DNA from: CAJXVA01 sp963761755 | GTDB lineage: Bacteria; Myxococcota_A; Polyangia; Nannocystales; Nannocystaceae | DNA length: 64,000 nt | Reading direction: 5' to 3' | NCBI GenBank assembly: GCA_963761755.1 | Contig: CAVXIC010000039.1 | Coordinates: 124,001 to 188,000, forward strand | Shown: piece after piece, positions 35,819 through 44,871 of the stretch | How the letters are laid out: every line of letters starts with the position of its first letter | Position numbering within the stretch: position 1 is the first letter of the stretch | The notes under the pieces: model-generated | What the model was told of the DNA's origin: nothing | The model's input: the letters and a program-made list of their open reading frames with translations, nothing else | Database searches by the model: none | Translations under genes and position numbers: made by a program

Positions 35819-36907
35819 TCAGCGCCTCGGCTCGGCGAGTACGACGTCGAGCCGACCTCCGCACGCGCACCGCTCCGGCCGCTCCGTTCGCTCCGTTCGC
35901 TCCGGCTGGGCTCGCGGCTCGACGCCCTCGACCAGCGTGAGCTGCTGCCCATCGCCACGCCATCGGACCGAGGACCGGGGCGCCAGCGCGCCGTGCAGGC
36001 TCAGCGGACGAGACGGATGGTGGAGGGCGACGGCGCGGACGCGGGCGTCGAGCTCGGTCGTCGAGACCCGCACCGCCGTGGCGCCGTCACGCGCGGTCTC
36101 GCGCAGACGCAGCAGGACCGAGTCATCGCCTTGGGGTTCGACGGCGCCCGGGTGGATCGGCGGACGCGTCACGTAGGCGGCCAGCCCCGCCACCGCGCGC
36201 CGGTCGTGCGCCTCGACCCGTTCCCCGACGAACACGTCGGCACCGCCCCGGTGGGCGACCTGGCCCTGCCGACTCGGGGACGGCGACGCTCCAGCCGGAC
36301 GGATCCGGTGGTCTGGCGCCCGGGCTTCGCCCTCGCCGGGATCGGGCAGCACCTCGCGTGCGGCCGCCGCGACGGCGCGCGCGACCTCGCGAATGGTGCG
36401 CGCGTCGAATCGATGCGTCAGCGGCACGAAGGAGGCGACACCGGACGCCGCCGGAACGAAGACCCCGTCGGTGGCGATCACGTGGACGTGGGCCCGTGGA
36501 CGCAGGTCGGAGCCTACGGTGTGCAGGACGGCCAACGCCCCCGCGCGACCCCGACCGTGCCCGAGTTCGTCGCGTGCCCGAGCTTCGATGGTGGTGACCA
36601 CCCGCTGCACCACCGAGCGCCGGAACCGCTGCGCCGCGGCGGCATCGGCCGGCAGCACCCGCGCCCACCGGAGGGGTGGAGCGAGGACCCAGTGCGCCAA
36701 GGGCACCCGCGGGAGCCGGGCCAGCGCCGCGCTGACGCGCATGGGGCCCCACGGGCAGCGCGAACACGGCCGGGCGCAGCTCAGCTCCCGCATCCGGGTC
36801 TGGCCGCAGGCCCGGCAGCGCAGCCACAGCCGCACGTCGCACGGCTGCCGAGGTTGCGGCTCGGATCCGCCGAACAGGGACAGCTGGTCGCGCAGCGAGG
36901 AGAGCAT
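35819..36907 (-). CDS. IS91/ISCR-like transposase-derived protein
   Basis: 362-aa protein with an N-terminal zinc-ribbon-like Cys set (CRACG, CARPCSRCPWGP) and a region HTVGSDLRPRAHVHVIATDGVF that matches the HUH-type pattern of IS91-family transposases. AAYVTRPPI resembles the catalytic Tyr segment of that family, and a final zinc-ribbon-like CACGG is present. The usual C-terminal half is shortened and contains a repeated RTERTERPER tract. I see no flanking inverted repeats (IS91 elements have none) and no accessory integrase. It may be a degraded element or a domesticated gene. The start at 36907 (MLSSLRDQLSLFGG) is the first plausible Met. Confidence 0.6.
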   Translation of the reverse strand: MLSSLRDQLSLFGGSEPQPRQPCDVRLWLRCRACGQTRMRELSCARPCSRCPWGPMRVSAALARLPRVPLAHWVLAPPLRWARVLPADAAAAQRFRRSVVQRVVTTIEARARDELGHGRGRAGALAVLHTVGSDLRPRAHVHVIATDGVFVPAASGVASFVPLTHRFDARTIREVARAVAAAAREVLPDPGEGEARAPDHRIRPAGASPSPSRQGQVAHRGGADVFVGERVEAHDRRAVAGLAAYVTRPPIHPGAVEPQGDDSVLLRLRETARDGATAVRVSTTELDARVRAVALHHPSRPLSLHGALAPRSSVRWRGDGQQLTLVEGVEPRAQPERTERTERPERCACGGRLDVVLAEPRR

Positions 36908-36935
36908 CGCCTGCGAGGTCGACCGCGGCGCAGGT

Positions 36936-37781
36936 TCATTGCACGATTTTTCGCTCCGCCGCGCGCACCCTGTCCGCCAGGGCCGGGTCGCTCGCGACGA
37001 GGACGCCGCAGTCCCCGAGGAAGGTGGTGTCGGGCCGGTTGAGCGGCAGCGGAGCACCCGCGAAGGTCGTCGCGACCCCGCCGCTCTCGGCGACGATGCA
37101 CGCGGTGGCCGCGAAGTCCCAGAGGCTCCCGCCTCCTCGACCGGGCCGCGGCAGCTTGAAGTAAACCCCCGGCGCATGCTCCAGCGCGGCCAGAGCGTTG
37201 GTCACCGCCGCCCGCCCCACCTGCACCGCGACCGGATCGAGCGCGTCGGAGATCGCCCGATATCCGGGCACGGCATCGAAGCTGCGGTCGCCGAAGACAT
37301 GCACACCTCCCCCGCCGCTTGCCGGCGGCAGCCATGCAGCGTCCCCACGCCGGACCCCGCCGCCCCGGACCGCGGCGGTGAGTCGCTGCGCCGACACGTC
37401 GAAGACCACCCCGAGCAGCGGCGCACCATCGCGACGCACCAGCGCGATCGAAACCGCGGGGCCGACCTCCCCGCGCACGTAGGCCAGGGTCCCGTCCAGG
37501 GGGTCCACGCACCAGAACGCGGGCGCGCGCAGTCGCGAGCCGTCGTCCTCGCGCTCCTCGGTGAGCATGCCGAAGTTCGTCGGACCCTCCGCGAGGCCCT
37601 CGAGCACCAAGGCCTCGCTTCGTCGATCGATCTCGGTGACCACCTGGGATGCCGGGCTGTCTCCGCCGTCCTTGCGCTCGACCGCCTGCGGCCTATGGCT
37701 CGCGATGAACGCCCCCGCCGCGCAGGCGGCCTCTGCGGCCAGATCGGCCCACCGCCACAGCTGCTCGGGCGTCGGGGTCAC
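36936..37781 (-). CDS. Inositol monophosphatase / CysQ-like phosphatase
   Basis: 281-aa enzyme of the metal-dependent phosphomonoesterase superfamily. Motifs: VVTEIDRRSE, MLTEERE (metal-binding Glu), WCVDPLDGTLAYV (DPLDGT) and SLWDFAATACIVAESGG. Likely acts on inositol-phosphate, nucleotide or aminoglycoside-type phosphates; CysQ-type bisphosphate nucleotidase is possible. The GTG start at 37781 overlaps the natural stop of the preceding kinase (GTGA). In the sequence as given a one-base insertion in the kinase fuses the two into one open frame; I treat that as an indel. Confidence 0.75.
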   Translation of the reverse strand: MTPTPEQLWRWADLAAEAACAAGAFIASHRPQAVERKDGGDSPASQVVTEIDRRSEALVLEGLAEGPTNFGMLTEEREDDGSRLRAPAFWCVDPLDGTLAYVRGEVGPAVSIALVRRDGAPLLGVVFDVSAQRLTAAVRGGGVRRGDAAWLPPASGGGGVHVFGDRSFDAVPGYRAISDALDPVAVQVGRAAVTNALAALEHAPGVYFKLPRPGRGGGSLWDFAATACIVAESGGVATTFAGAPLPLNRPDTTFLGDCGVLVASDPALADRVRAAERKIVQ

Positions 37782-38753
37782 AGCGCCTCCAAGACCTCGC
37801 GCGCGAGGCCCTCGCTGTAGCGATGCGATCTTGGGATGACCAGGGCTCCAGCCCTGCAAGAACCGGTAGAAGTCCGTCCATGCGACGGGGTACAGCGACC
37901 GCCAGCTGCGCTCCAGCGCGTCCACATCGACCTCGGGTCCCACCGCCGCACGCAGCTGGGTGAAGTAGTGGTCGAGCAGGCCGGGGACCACCGCGGACGC
38001 TTCTCGCTCGGAACAGACGCTGCTGATGAAGTAGGCGACGTCCTTCATGCCGCACCCGCCACCGACGTATTGGAAGTCGACCGCGGCCACCCCCGCTGGC
38101 GCGAAGCAGAAGTTCGCGAGTTTGGCGTCTCCGTGGACGAGCGTGGGAAAGGGCGCCTCACGGAGCCGCCGCGCGAGTTCATGGGCCGCGTCCTTCAGAG
38201 GCCCCGGCGGCATCGCGGCCAGCTCGTCGGGCCGCGTGTCGAGGTGCCAGTAGGTGCCCTCGTCCCACAGCCCGTCGCGCGGAGCGTCCATGAACCTGGC
38301 GTGAAAGTGGGCGAGCCACGACAAGCAGGCCCGGTGCGCCTCGGGCCGGCTCTCGTTGCGGCGATCGAAGCCCGCCGCGTCGAGGTCTTCGAGCACCAGC
38401 ACCACGCCGTCATCAGCACCGCGGGCGCCCAAGCACGCCGGCACGCGGCACCGCGCGTCACAACGCGGCGCATACCGCTGGTAGAAGGCCGTCTCCACCG
38501 CGTACGATCTCACCTTGCGCGCGTGACCGTGATCGGTCGCCCACCCTCGTGGATGCCGCTGGTCGGTCGGCCACTGGACATGCTTGACGATCACCGTCCG
38601 CGCGCTGCCGCCCCGGAGGCGACAGCGCACGATCTGGCCGTAGCCGCTCCACAGCGTCTGCACCGGCTCCCGGTGCACGACGGCCTCCGCACCGGTGGTC
38701 GCGCAGACCCACGGCTCCCAAGAGGCTTTCGCGGACAGCAGCACCCTACTCAT
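37778..38753 (-). pseudogene. Small-molecule phosphotransferase (APH/CHK-like) with a terminal frameshift
   Basis: About 324 aa. Signature HGDAKLANF near residue 190 (Brenner motif with catalytic Asp) and AAVDFQYVGGG (metal-binding DFQ), typical of aminoglycoside/choline/ecdysteroid-kinase-like enzymes. Near 37826 one extra base shifts the frame. Removing it gives KIHRYSEGLAREVLEAL and a stop, the usual ending of this family, overlapping the next start. As given, the frame reads on into the phosphatase as a 606-residue fusion. It starts at an ATG eight bases inside the end of the permease gene, so it belongs to the same operon. A true fusion is less likely than an indel. Confidence 0.65.
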
Positions 38754-39984
38754 GACGCAGCGCCTCGATCGGATCGAGCCGTGAGGCGCGGATCGCCGGA
38801 TACAGCCCCGACACCAGGCCCACCGACACCGACACGCCCGTCGAAAGCAGGATGGAGCTGGCGGTGACGACCGTGGGCCAGTCCGCGTAGGCCGCGACGG
38901 CATACGCGATGCCGACGCCGAGCGTGATGCCGGCCACTCCTCCGAGCAGCGACAGCGCGAACGAGGTGAGCAAGAACTGGAACCGGATGTCCCGCCGACG
39001 CGCCCCGACCGCCCGCCGAATGCCGATGGCGCGGGTCTGCTCGAGAACCGAGGCCAGCATGATGTTCATGATGCCGATGCCGCCGACCAGCAGCGAGATC
39101 CCGGCGATACAGCCCATCACGATGTCGAACAGGCGCTGTGTCTGCTGGCTCTGCTCGAGCAGGGCCGCCGGCACGACGATCTCATAGTCCAGCTCGCCAC
39201 CGTGCAGCCGGTGCAGCAAGCCCCCTACGACGGCCGCGACCTCGGTGGGCGACGTCCCCTCCTGGGTGCGAATGACGATCTCCTCCAGCGGGGCTTCGAG
39301 GGGGTCGCGATCGAACTTGCGCATGCCCGTCGTCAGCGGCACGTAGATCTCGCGAGCGGTGGAGGCCACCGCGACGCCCTCGATCGTGGCGTCCTCGGTG
39401 CTCTCGGACGCGAGCACGCCGATCACCTCGAGCCAGACGTCGTTGACCTTGACGTGTTCTCCTAGGGCCGGCCCCGGCCCGAACAAGTCCCGCCGGGCCG
39501 CCGAGCCGAGCACCGCGACCTGAGCGTGCGCGCCCTCGTCGGCGGTGTCGATGAACCGCCCCTCACCCAGCTCGAGCCGGGTGAGCTCGGCGTGCAGCGG
39601 TGACACTCCGAACACGGCAGACTCGGTCTTGCCACCGGCGGCATGGATCGCGTAGGTGTCGACGCGCAGACGCGGCACCACGTACTCGAGATCCGGCACC
39701 GCTTCTTCGATCGCGTGCACATCTCGAGGCGAGACACCGATCGATTTCTCCCGGATCTCGAGCAAGTCCTCCTTCTCGAAGTCCTTGGCGCGAACCAGGA
39801 CGTTGCGGACGCCCATGCGGTCGATGAGGTCCATCGCCTGCTGCTCGGCGCCCGCGCCGATCGACAACATCGAGATGACCGCGCCGACGCCGAACATCAT
39901 GCCCAGCATGGTCAGCCCCGAGCGAAGCTTGTGAGACGCGAGGTTCTCGAGCGCCGCGAAGAAGGCGTCGGAGGGACGCATCAC
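38746..39984 (-). CDS. MacB-type ABC transporter permease
   Basis: 412-aa protein with an N-terminal transmembrane helix (near residues 20-45), a large extracytoplasmic domain and three C-terminal helices including IAGISLLVGGIGIMNIMLASV. ASHKLRSGLTMLGMMFGV and EQTRAIGIRRAVGARRRDI are characteristic of the MacB/FtsX family. It works by mechanotransmission with the ATPase encoded at 43671-44381 and the adaptor lipoproteins between. The start overlaps the stop of the upstream adaptor gene. Confidence 0.85.
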   Translation of the reverse strand: MMRPSDAFFAALENLASHKLRSGLTMLGMMFGVGAVISMLSIGAGAEQQAMDLIDRMGVRNVLVRAKDFEKEDLLEIREKSIGVSPRDVHAIEEAVPDLEYVVPRLRVDTYAIHAAGGKTESAVFGVSPLHAELTRLELGEGRFIDTADEGAHAQVAVLGSAARRDLFGPGPALGEHVKVNDVWLEVIGVLASESTEDATIEGVAVASTAREIYVPLTTGMRKFDRDPLEAPLEEIVIRTQEGTSPTEVAAVVGGLLHRLHGGELDYEIVVPAALLEQSQQTQRLFDIVMGCIAGISLLVGGIGIMNIMLASVLEQTRAIGIRRAVGARRRDIRFQFLLTSFALSLLGGVAGITLGVGIAYAVAAYADWPTVVTASSILLSTGVSVSVGLVSGLYPAIRASRLDPIEALRHE

Positions 39985-41258
39985 GGGGGCCCTCCTGCCT
40001 TGGACCGACCGGACGCTCTTGCGTCCTCGTCGTCGCCGCCGGGAAGCAGGGACTGGGCGTCTTCGGTGGGGTCGCGCAGGGCGACGCGATCGCCGGGCTC
40101 GAGTCCCGCGAGGATGACGACCCTGCCCGCGCTCGCCGGCCCGAGTTCGACCTCGACCGGCACGAAGTCGCCTCCGTCCTTCTTGTAGACGACGGTCTTC
40201 CCCTCCTCGTCGAACACCGCCTGACGCGGCACGACGAGCGCGTCAGGCTGCTCGATCCGAATCGAGGTTCGCACCCGCTGCCCGATGCGCATGGTGTCCG
40301 GGTCGGTCTGCGCCAGCTTCAAGGTGACGCCAAAGTAGTGGACCGGAACCTCTTGGTCCTTGGGTTGGGCCAGCGTGTCCATCTTCTCCAGCGTCGCCTC
40401 GTAGACCTGCCCCGGATGGGCGTCGACGACGACCTGCGCCCGAAGACCCGGCGCAAGGTTTCCCGCGTCGGCCTCCAGGACGTGCACGCGCGCCTCCATG
40501 GCGGCGACGTGGGGGAGCTCGGCGAGCTTCTGGCCCCGCCACACCGTGTCGCCGACCCGAATGGGGTCGCCCCGCCAGTTGCGCTGAAGCACCAAGATGC
40601 CGTCGTGCGGCGCCTTGACCTGCAGCTCCGCCAACCCTTCTTCGGCTCGCTCCACCTCCCGGTTGGACTGTGTCATCGAGATGGAGATGAGGTCCTCCTG
40701 CTTGGACGAGACCGCGCGCTCGATCTCCTTGACCCGCCGGGCATGCCGCGCCTTGGCCTCGGCGAGGTCGACGTCGATCGCCGACTCCACGATCTCGTTG
40801 CGCGAGAGGATGTCGACGTCATCGCTCTCGAACTCCCGGGCGACCTTGGCTTCGTCATCGGAGAGCGCGGCGGTCACGTCTCGCTTGGCGGCGTTGGCCC
40901 GGGCGGACACCCGCTCCTTGAGCAGCTGCTTCTTCGAAGAGGTGACATCGTCTTGGCTGTCGGCGAGCGTGCGCTCCATCTGCGAGGCGTCGAACTCGAC
41001 CACGATCTCGCCCTCTTTGATCGCCTTGCCGTCCTCGGCCACCCAGGCGATCTTCATGGGCTGCTTGGAGTCTTGCGGCGCGGTGACCGGGGTCGCCTCG
41101 ACGGCTTGGAGCAGGCCCTCGGCCCGCACTTCTCGAACGAAGGTGGACGCCGGCTCCACCTCGAAGGTGGGCACCTCCGCCTCGAGCGCGTCGGCCATGC
41201 AGCCACTGCAGCCCAGCGCCGCGACGAGCATCCACGTGACGCTTCGTCGGAGCATCAT
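39981..41258 (-). CDS. HlyD-type periplasmic adaptor lipoprotein 3
   Basis: 425-aa lipoprotein (lipobox LGCSGC). It has an N-terminal half-lipoyl strand (VAEDGKAIKEGEIVVEFD), a long coiled-coil hairpin (about residues 85-200), the returning lipoyl half (VKAPHDGILVLQRNWRGD) and a beta-barrel/proximal domain. This is the MacA/HlyD adaptor layout linking an ABC transporter to an outer-membrane channel. Starts at ATG 41258, overlapping the upstream stop. Its hairpin is interrupted by a Ser/Asp-rich segment, longer than usual. It is one of three different adaptors in this operon. Confidence 0.8.
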   Translation of the reverse strand: MMLRRSVTWMLVAALGCSGCMADALEAEVPTFEVEPASTFVREVRAEGLLQAVEATPVTAPQDSKQPMKIAWVAEDGKAIKEGEIVVEFDASQMERTLADSQDDVTSSKKQLLKERVSARANAAKRDVTAALSDDEAKVAREFESDDVDILSRNEIVESAIDVDLAEAKARHARRVKEIERAVSSKQEDLISISMTQSNREVERAEEGLAELQVKAPHDGILVLQRNWRGDPIRVGDTVWRGQKLAELPHVAAMEARVHVLEADAGNLAPGLRAQVVVDAHPGQVYEATLEKMDTLAQPKDQEVPVHYFGVTLKLAQTDPDTMRIGQRVRTSIRIEQPDALVVPRQAVFDEEGKTVVYKKDGGDFVPVEVELGPASAGRVVILAGLEPGDRVALRDPTEDAQSLLPGGDDEDARASGRSKAGGPP

Positions 41259-42466
41259 GCGCTCACCTCGGGCGCGAGCACGACTCGGGCGCCCTCCTCG
41301 AGGCCGCCGAGGACCTCCACCTGATCGGCGGTCCGGCGTCCGAGCTCGACGGGCACGACCTCCGTCCGCAGACCGTCGTGGAGATGCACGACCGGCCCGT
41401 CGGGCGTCGGCACGATCGACTCGAGCGGCAGCAGCAGCGCCTCCTCGATCCGCTGCGACTCCACCGTCCCGCGAAAGCGCATCCCCGGACGCAGCTTCAC
41501 CGCATCGGTCGCCTCGAGCTCGATGCGAACCTGCGCGACCTTGAGCGGGTTCTCGGGCGAGGCCCGCCGCACGGTCCGAGAAATCTCGACGATGCGCCCG
41601 CGGATTTCGACGTCGGCCTGCGCGTCGAGCCGCAGGGACACGGTTTGGCCAACCTCGACCTTGCTGACGTCGACCTCGTCGACTTCGCCGTTGCCTTCCA
41701 TCTGGTCGAGCGAGGCCAGACCCAAGATCCCCTCCCCGCGCCACGCCGTGTCGCCGACCTTCTTCTTCTCGCCCCGCCAGTTGGTCTGATAGATGACGGT
41801 CCCGGTGCGAGGCGCCGTGATGCTCATCGCCTCGATGGACGCGGTGATCTCCTCCACCCTCGCCTGCGCGCGGTCTCGCTTGCTACGCCAGCGGCCGACG
41901 TCGGACTGGTCGCGCCGTGCCGCGGCCTTGCTCTTGGCGCGCTGAAAGTCGACCTTCTTGCGCGCGAGGTCCAAATCGAGCTTGGCCTTGGCCAGCTCGA
42001 TCTCGGCGCTGATCTCCTCGGGCGCATCGGCCGTCAGCTTGGCCTTGCGCAGCTCGGCCTCGGCTTCGGCCAGCGCCAGCGCCTCATCCTCCCGCAGCAT
42101 CTTGGCCGAGGCCATCTTCATCTTCAGCTGCGTGGCGGCCGAGTCGCGCTCGGCGACCTTCTGGTCGAGTCGCTGCTTGAGTTCGGTCGTATCGAGCATC
42201 AACACGGGCGTGTCCGCTTCGGCGACCTTGCCCTCCTCGGCCATCATCGCGATCTTGTAGTTCCACAGGCCGGAGATCGGTGGCGTCGAGACTTGGGTGG
42301 AGTCGACGGCCTTCATGGTCCCCGACACCTCGACGCCGATGACCAGCGTGCCGCGCCGGACGGCCACGGTCTCGACCAACTCGGGCGCGGGCGCATCGCA
42401 GGCGAGCGGTCCGGCGACCACGCCCACGCCCACGATCAGCCACGCAGCAACGATCAGAGGTTTCAC
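41255..42466 (-). CDS. HlyD-type periplasmic adaptor lipoprotein 2
   Basis: 403-aa protein with a hydrophobic signal and lipobox-like GPLAC, a lipoyl half (MMAEEGKVAEADTPVLMLD), an Ala/Lys/Glu-rich coiled-coil hairpin (about residues 85-200) and the second lipoyl half (ITAPRTGTVIYQTNWRGE). The C-terminal domain contains LRPGMRFRGTVES. GTG start at 42466 overlapping the stop of adaptor 1. It differs from adaptors 1 and 3 along its length, so these are not recent duplicates. Confidence 0.8.
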   Translation of the reverse strand: MKPLIVAAWLIVGVGVVAGPLACDAPAPELVETVAVRRGTLVIGVEVSGTMKAVDSTQVSTPPISGLWNYKIAMMAEEGKVAEADTPVLMLDTTELKQRLDQKVAERDSAATQLKMKMASAKMLREDEALALAEAEAELRKAKLTADAPEEISAEIELAKAKLDLDLARKKVDFQRAKSKAAARRDQSDVGRWRSKRDRAQARVEEITASIEAMSITAPRTGTVIYQTNWRGEKKKVGDTAWRGEGILGLASLDQMEGNGEVDEVDVSKVEVGQTVSLRLDAQADVEIRGRIVEISRTVRRASPENPLKVAQVRIELEATDAVKLRPGMRFRGTVESQRIEEALLLPLESIVPTPDGPVVHLHDGLRTEVVPVELGRRTADQVEVLGGLEEGARVVLAPEVSA

Positions 42467-43668
42467 GCCGCACCCCCGGCGAGCCGCACGCGCTGGCCTT
42501 CGGACAACCCCGAGCCCACCGCACACCGCTGGGGCGTGCAGGCGTCGAGGGTGACCTCGACCCGGGTTCCCCCTTCGAGCGTGACGGTGGGCGGATCGGT
42601 GCTCCAGTCGAGGGCGCCTCGGGGGACCAGCACCGCATCTTCGAGCACCCGCGTCGGCACGGCCACCTTCACCGAGAGGCCGGGACGCATCTGCTCGGGC
42701 AGCTCGTCCTCGAGCTCGACGACGACCCGGAAGAACTGCCGGGTGGACTCTTGGGACGGGCTCTGCGCCACCGGACTGACCGCCCGTACGAACCCCGAGA
42801 GCGCGACGTCGGGAAAGGCATCGACCGTGCAGGTGACCTTCATGCCAGGCGTGACGCGACGATCATCCACGTCGCTGAGGCTCGCTTGGACGAGGGTCTT
42901 GGACAGGTCGGGCAGCTCCGCGACCGTCAAGCCCGGCCAGACGTTGTCCCCGACCTGAAGCTTGCGACCCTCCCACGGCTGCTTGCCGATGAGCACGATG
43001 CCGTCGCGGGGCGCGGTCAGCACGAGCGCATCGAGCTGCTCGCCCGCCGCCTTGTACGCCCTGAGCGCCTTCTCGTAGCCAACGCGTTTGACCTGTTCAT
43101 CGAGCCGACCTCCCCCGCGAAGCGCCTCGAGATCTCGCTTGGCGCTGATGAGCGCGACCTCGGCCCGCTGCAGGGCGAGCGCCGAGTCCCGGGCTTCCCT
43201 GCGGGAGATGAGCTGCTCGGGCACGGTGGCGTCGAGCTTGGCCTTGGCGACCGCGGTCATCTGCGTCTGCACCTCGAACGCCTTCTCGGCGCTCTGAACC
43301 GCGGTCTCGGCCTGCTGCGTCTCGAGGTCGACCCCGGCCTCGACCACCGCGACCTCCAGGTCGGCGAGCGTCTCGACGACCGAGGAGTTGTCGAACTCGA
43401 CCACGCGATCGCCCTTCTTCACGGCGGCCCCATCGTCGGCCATCCACTTGATCGCGATCTGCCAGTTCTCGGTGCGCGGTGTGACCAGCTCCACGGCATT
43501 CTCGGCTTCGAGCTCGCCGGTGAGCAGGAGCGTCACGTCCAAATCACCACGGCCGACCGTGACCAGGGATTCGGCGACCTCGGCGTCGGTCGCCGCCATG
43601 CCGATGAGCGAGTCGCACCCCGGCAGCCCCAACGCGGCGAGCAGCAGCCATGCCTTGCGCCACGCCAT
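42463..43668 (-). CDS. HlyD-type periplasmic adaptor lipoprotein 1
   Basis: 401-aa lipoprotein (lipobox GLPGC) with a lipoyl half (MADDGAAVKKGDRVVEFD), a coiled-coil hairpin, the second half (LTAPRDGIVLIGKQPWEG) and a membrane-proximal domain (MRPGLSVKVAVPTR). It directly follows the ATPase gene with almost no gap and overlaps the next adaptor gene (GTGA). Expected to form part of a tripartite efflux or lipoprotein-export machine. No outer-membrane TolC-like gene is in the window. Confidence 0.8.
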   Translation of the reverse strand: MAWRKAWLLLAALGLPGCDSLIGMAATDAEVAESLVTVGRGDLDVTLLLTGELEAENAVELVTPRTENWQIAIKWMADDGAAVKKGDRVVEFDNSSVVETLADLEVAVVEAGVDLETQQAETAVQSAEKAFEVQTQMTAVAKAKLDATVPEQLISRREARDSALALQRAEVALISAKRDLEALRGGGRLDEQVKRVGYEKALRAYKAAGEQLDALVLTAPRDGIVLIGKQPWEGRKLQVGDNVWPGLTVAELPDLSKTLVQASLSDVDDRRVTPGMKVTCTVDAFPDVALSGFVRAVSPVAQSPSQESTRQFFRVVVELEDELPEQMRPGLSVKVAVPTRVLEDAVLVPRGALDWSTDPPTVTLEGGTRVEVTLDACTPQRCAVGSGLSEGQRVRLAGGAA

Positions 43669-43670
43669 GG

Positions 43671-44381
43671 CTACATCGCCGCCACTTCTGCGCCGGGACC
43701 GTCGCCGATGACCTTGCCGTCGGCCAGCCGAATCGCCCGGGGGCAGCGAGCGGCCACGCTGGGCTCGTGGGTGACGATGACGATGGTGTTGCCGGCCTCG
43801 TGCAGGGCGTCGAACAGGGCCATGATCTCCTGCTCGGTGGAAGAGTCGAGGTTGCCGGTCGGTTCGTCGGCCAGCAGCAGCGTCGGCTCTCCCACGAGCG
43901 CCCGCGCGATCGCGACCCGCTGCCGCTGTCCCCCGGAGAGCTCCACAGGCTTGTGATGCACGCGATCGCCCAGACCGACCCGCTGGAGGGCTTCGATGGC
44001 CAAGCGCCTGCGCTCGCGGCGAGGGGTCCCGCGGTACAGCAGCGGCAGCTCCACGTTGCGCAGCGCCGACACCCGCCCCAGCAGCTGGAAGCTCTGGAAG
44101 ACGAAGCCGATGTGACGGTTGCGAACCCGGGACAGCGCGTCATCGCCCAGGCCCTGCACGTCGTCACCATCGAGCCGATACACGCCCGCGGTGGGGCGGT
44201 CCATGCAGCCCAGCAGGTTCATGAGCGTGGACTTGCCCGATCCGCTGCGCCCGACGATCGCGACGAACTCGCCCGCGGTGACGGCCAGGCTGACCCCGTC
44301 GAGCGCGGCGATGGTCTGGGTGCCCATTCGATAGCTGCGTTCGAGGCCTTCGACCTCGATGATGCGACGCGTGTTCTCCAT
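43671..44381 (-). CDS. MacB/LolD-type ABC ATPase
   Basis: 236-aa ATP-binding protein: Walker A GRSGSGKST, Q-loop FQSFQLL, signature LSGGQRQRVAIARAL, Walker B LLLADEPTGNLDS and the switch THEPS. Belongs to the MacB/LolD/FtsE group that drives periplasmic mechanotransmission. ATG start at 44381 (MENTRRIIEVEG). First gene of a coupled operon: ATPase, three adaptors, permease, kinase, phosphatase. Confidence 0.9.
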   Translation of the reverse strand: MENTRRIIEVEGLERSYRMGTQTIAALDGVSLAVTAGEFVAIVGRSGSGKSTLMNLLGCMDRPTAGVYRLDGDDVQGLGDDALSRVRNRHIGFVFQSFQLLGRVSALRNVELPLLYRGTPRRERRRLAIEALQRVGLGDRVHHKPVELSGGQRQRVAIARALVGEPTLLLADEPTGNLDSSTEQEIMALFDALHEAGNTIVIVTHEPSVAARCPRAIRLADGKVIGDGPGAEVAAM

Positions 44382-44871
44382 CCGACTCGTTCGGAGATGG
44401 ACACCACCCCCGAGGGTAGGGTTTCCTCCAGGCTCAATGTCGCAGATGTGGACGCGGCTTGCAGTCACTGTGGCCAAAGACCTGCGCGAATCAGGTCTCG
44501 CAGCTCGACGGCGCGTAGCACGGTCGCGTCGAGCTCGGCCCTCGAGGCGAGGCCGAGCTCGAGGGTCCGGCCCTCGGACCGCAGCAGGTCGTCCACCGCG
44601 ACCACGGCCTGAACCGCCGAGCGCGGCTCGCAGGGCAGCTGCCCGCATCGATGCAAGCGCCGAGCCGCCCTCCAGACGGTCCTGCGAGAGGACCGAAACC
44701 GGGGACTGAGACGGCGGGGGCGACCACGGCGAGCATCGGGCATGACACCGACCCCGTCGGCCTCTGGCCGCCACCGTTGCAGAAAAAGATCGCCCCCTGG
44801 CCGCGACGGACCTGCGCATCCGCAGGGCACCCCGGCACCCGATCACCGGGCGCGCTCGCTACCCTCTTCCG
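44382..44871. other. Divergent gap with one weak small ORF
   Basis: 490 bases between the ABC operon and the crotonase gene. The minus strand holds a possible ~92-aa ORF from 44743 to 44465 ending DLIRAGLWPQ, helical and charged in its second half (DDLLRSEGRTLELGLASR) but Arg-rich at first. I cannot confirm that it is real. Promoters for both flanking genes must lie here; no clear boxes are visible. Confidence 0.35.

Noticed and set aside
36936..38753. Genuine bifunctional kinase-phosphatase
   Set aside because: A single-base correction restores a normal kinase ending and an overlapping start; an indel is the simpler reading.
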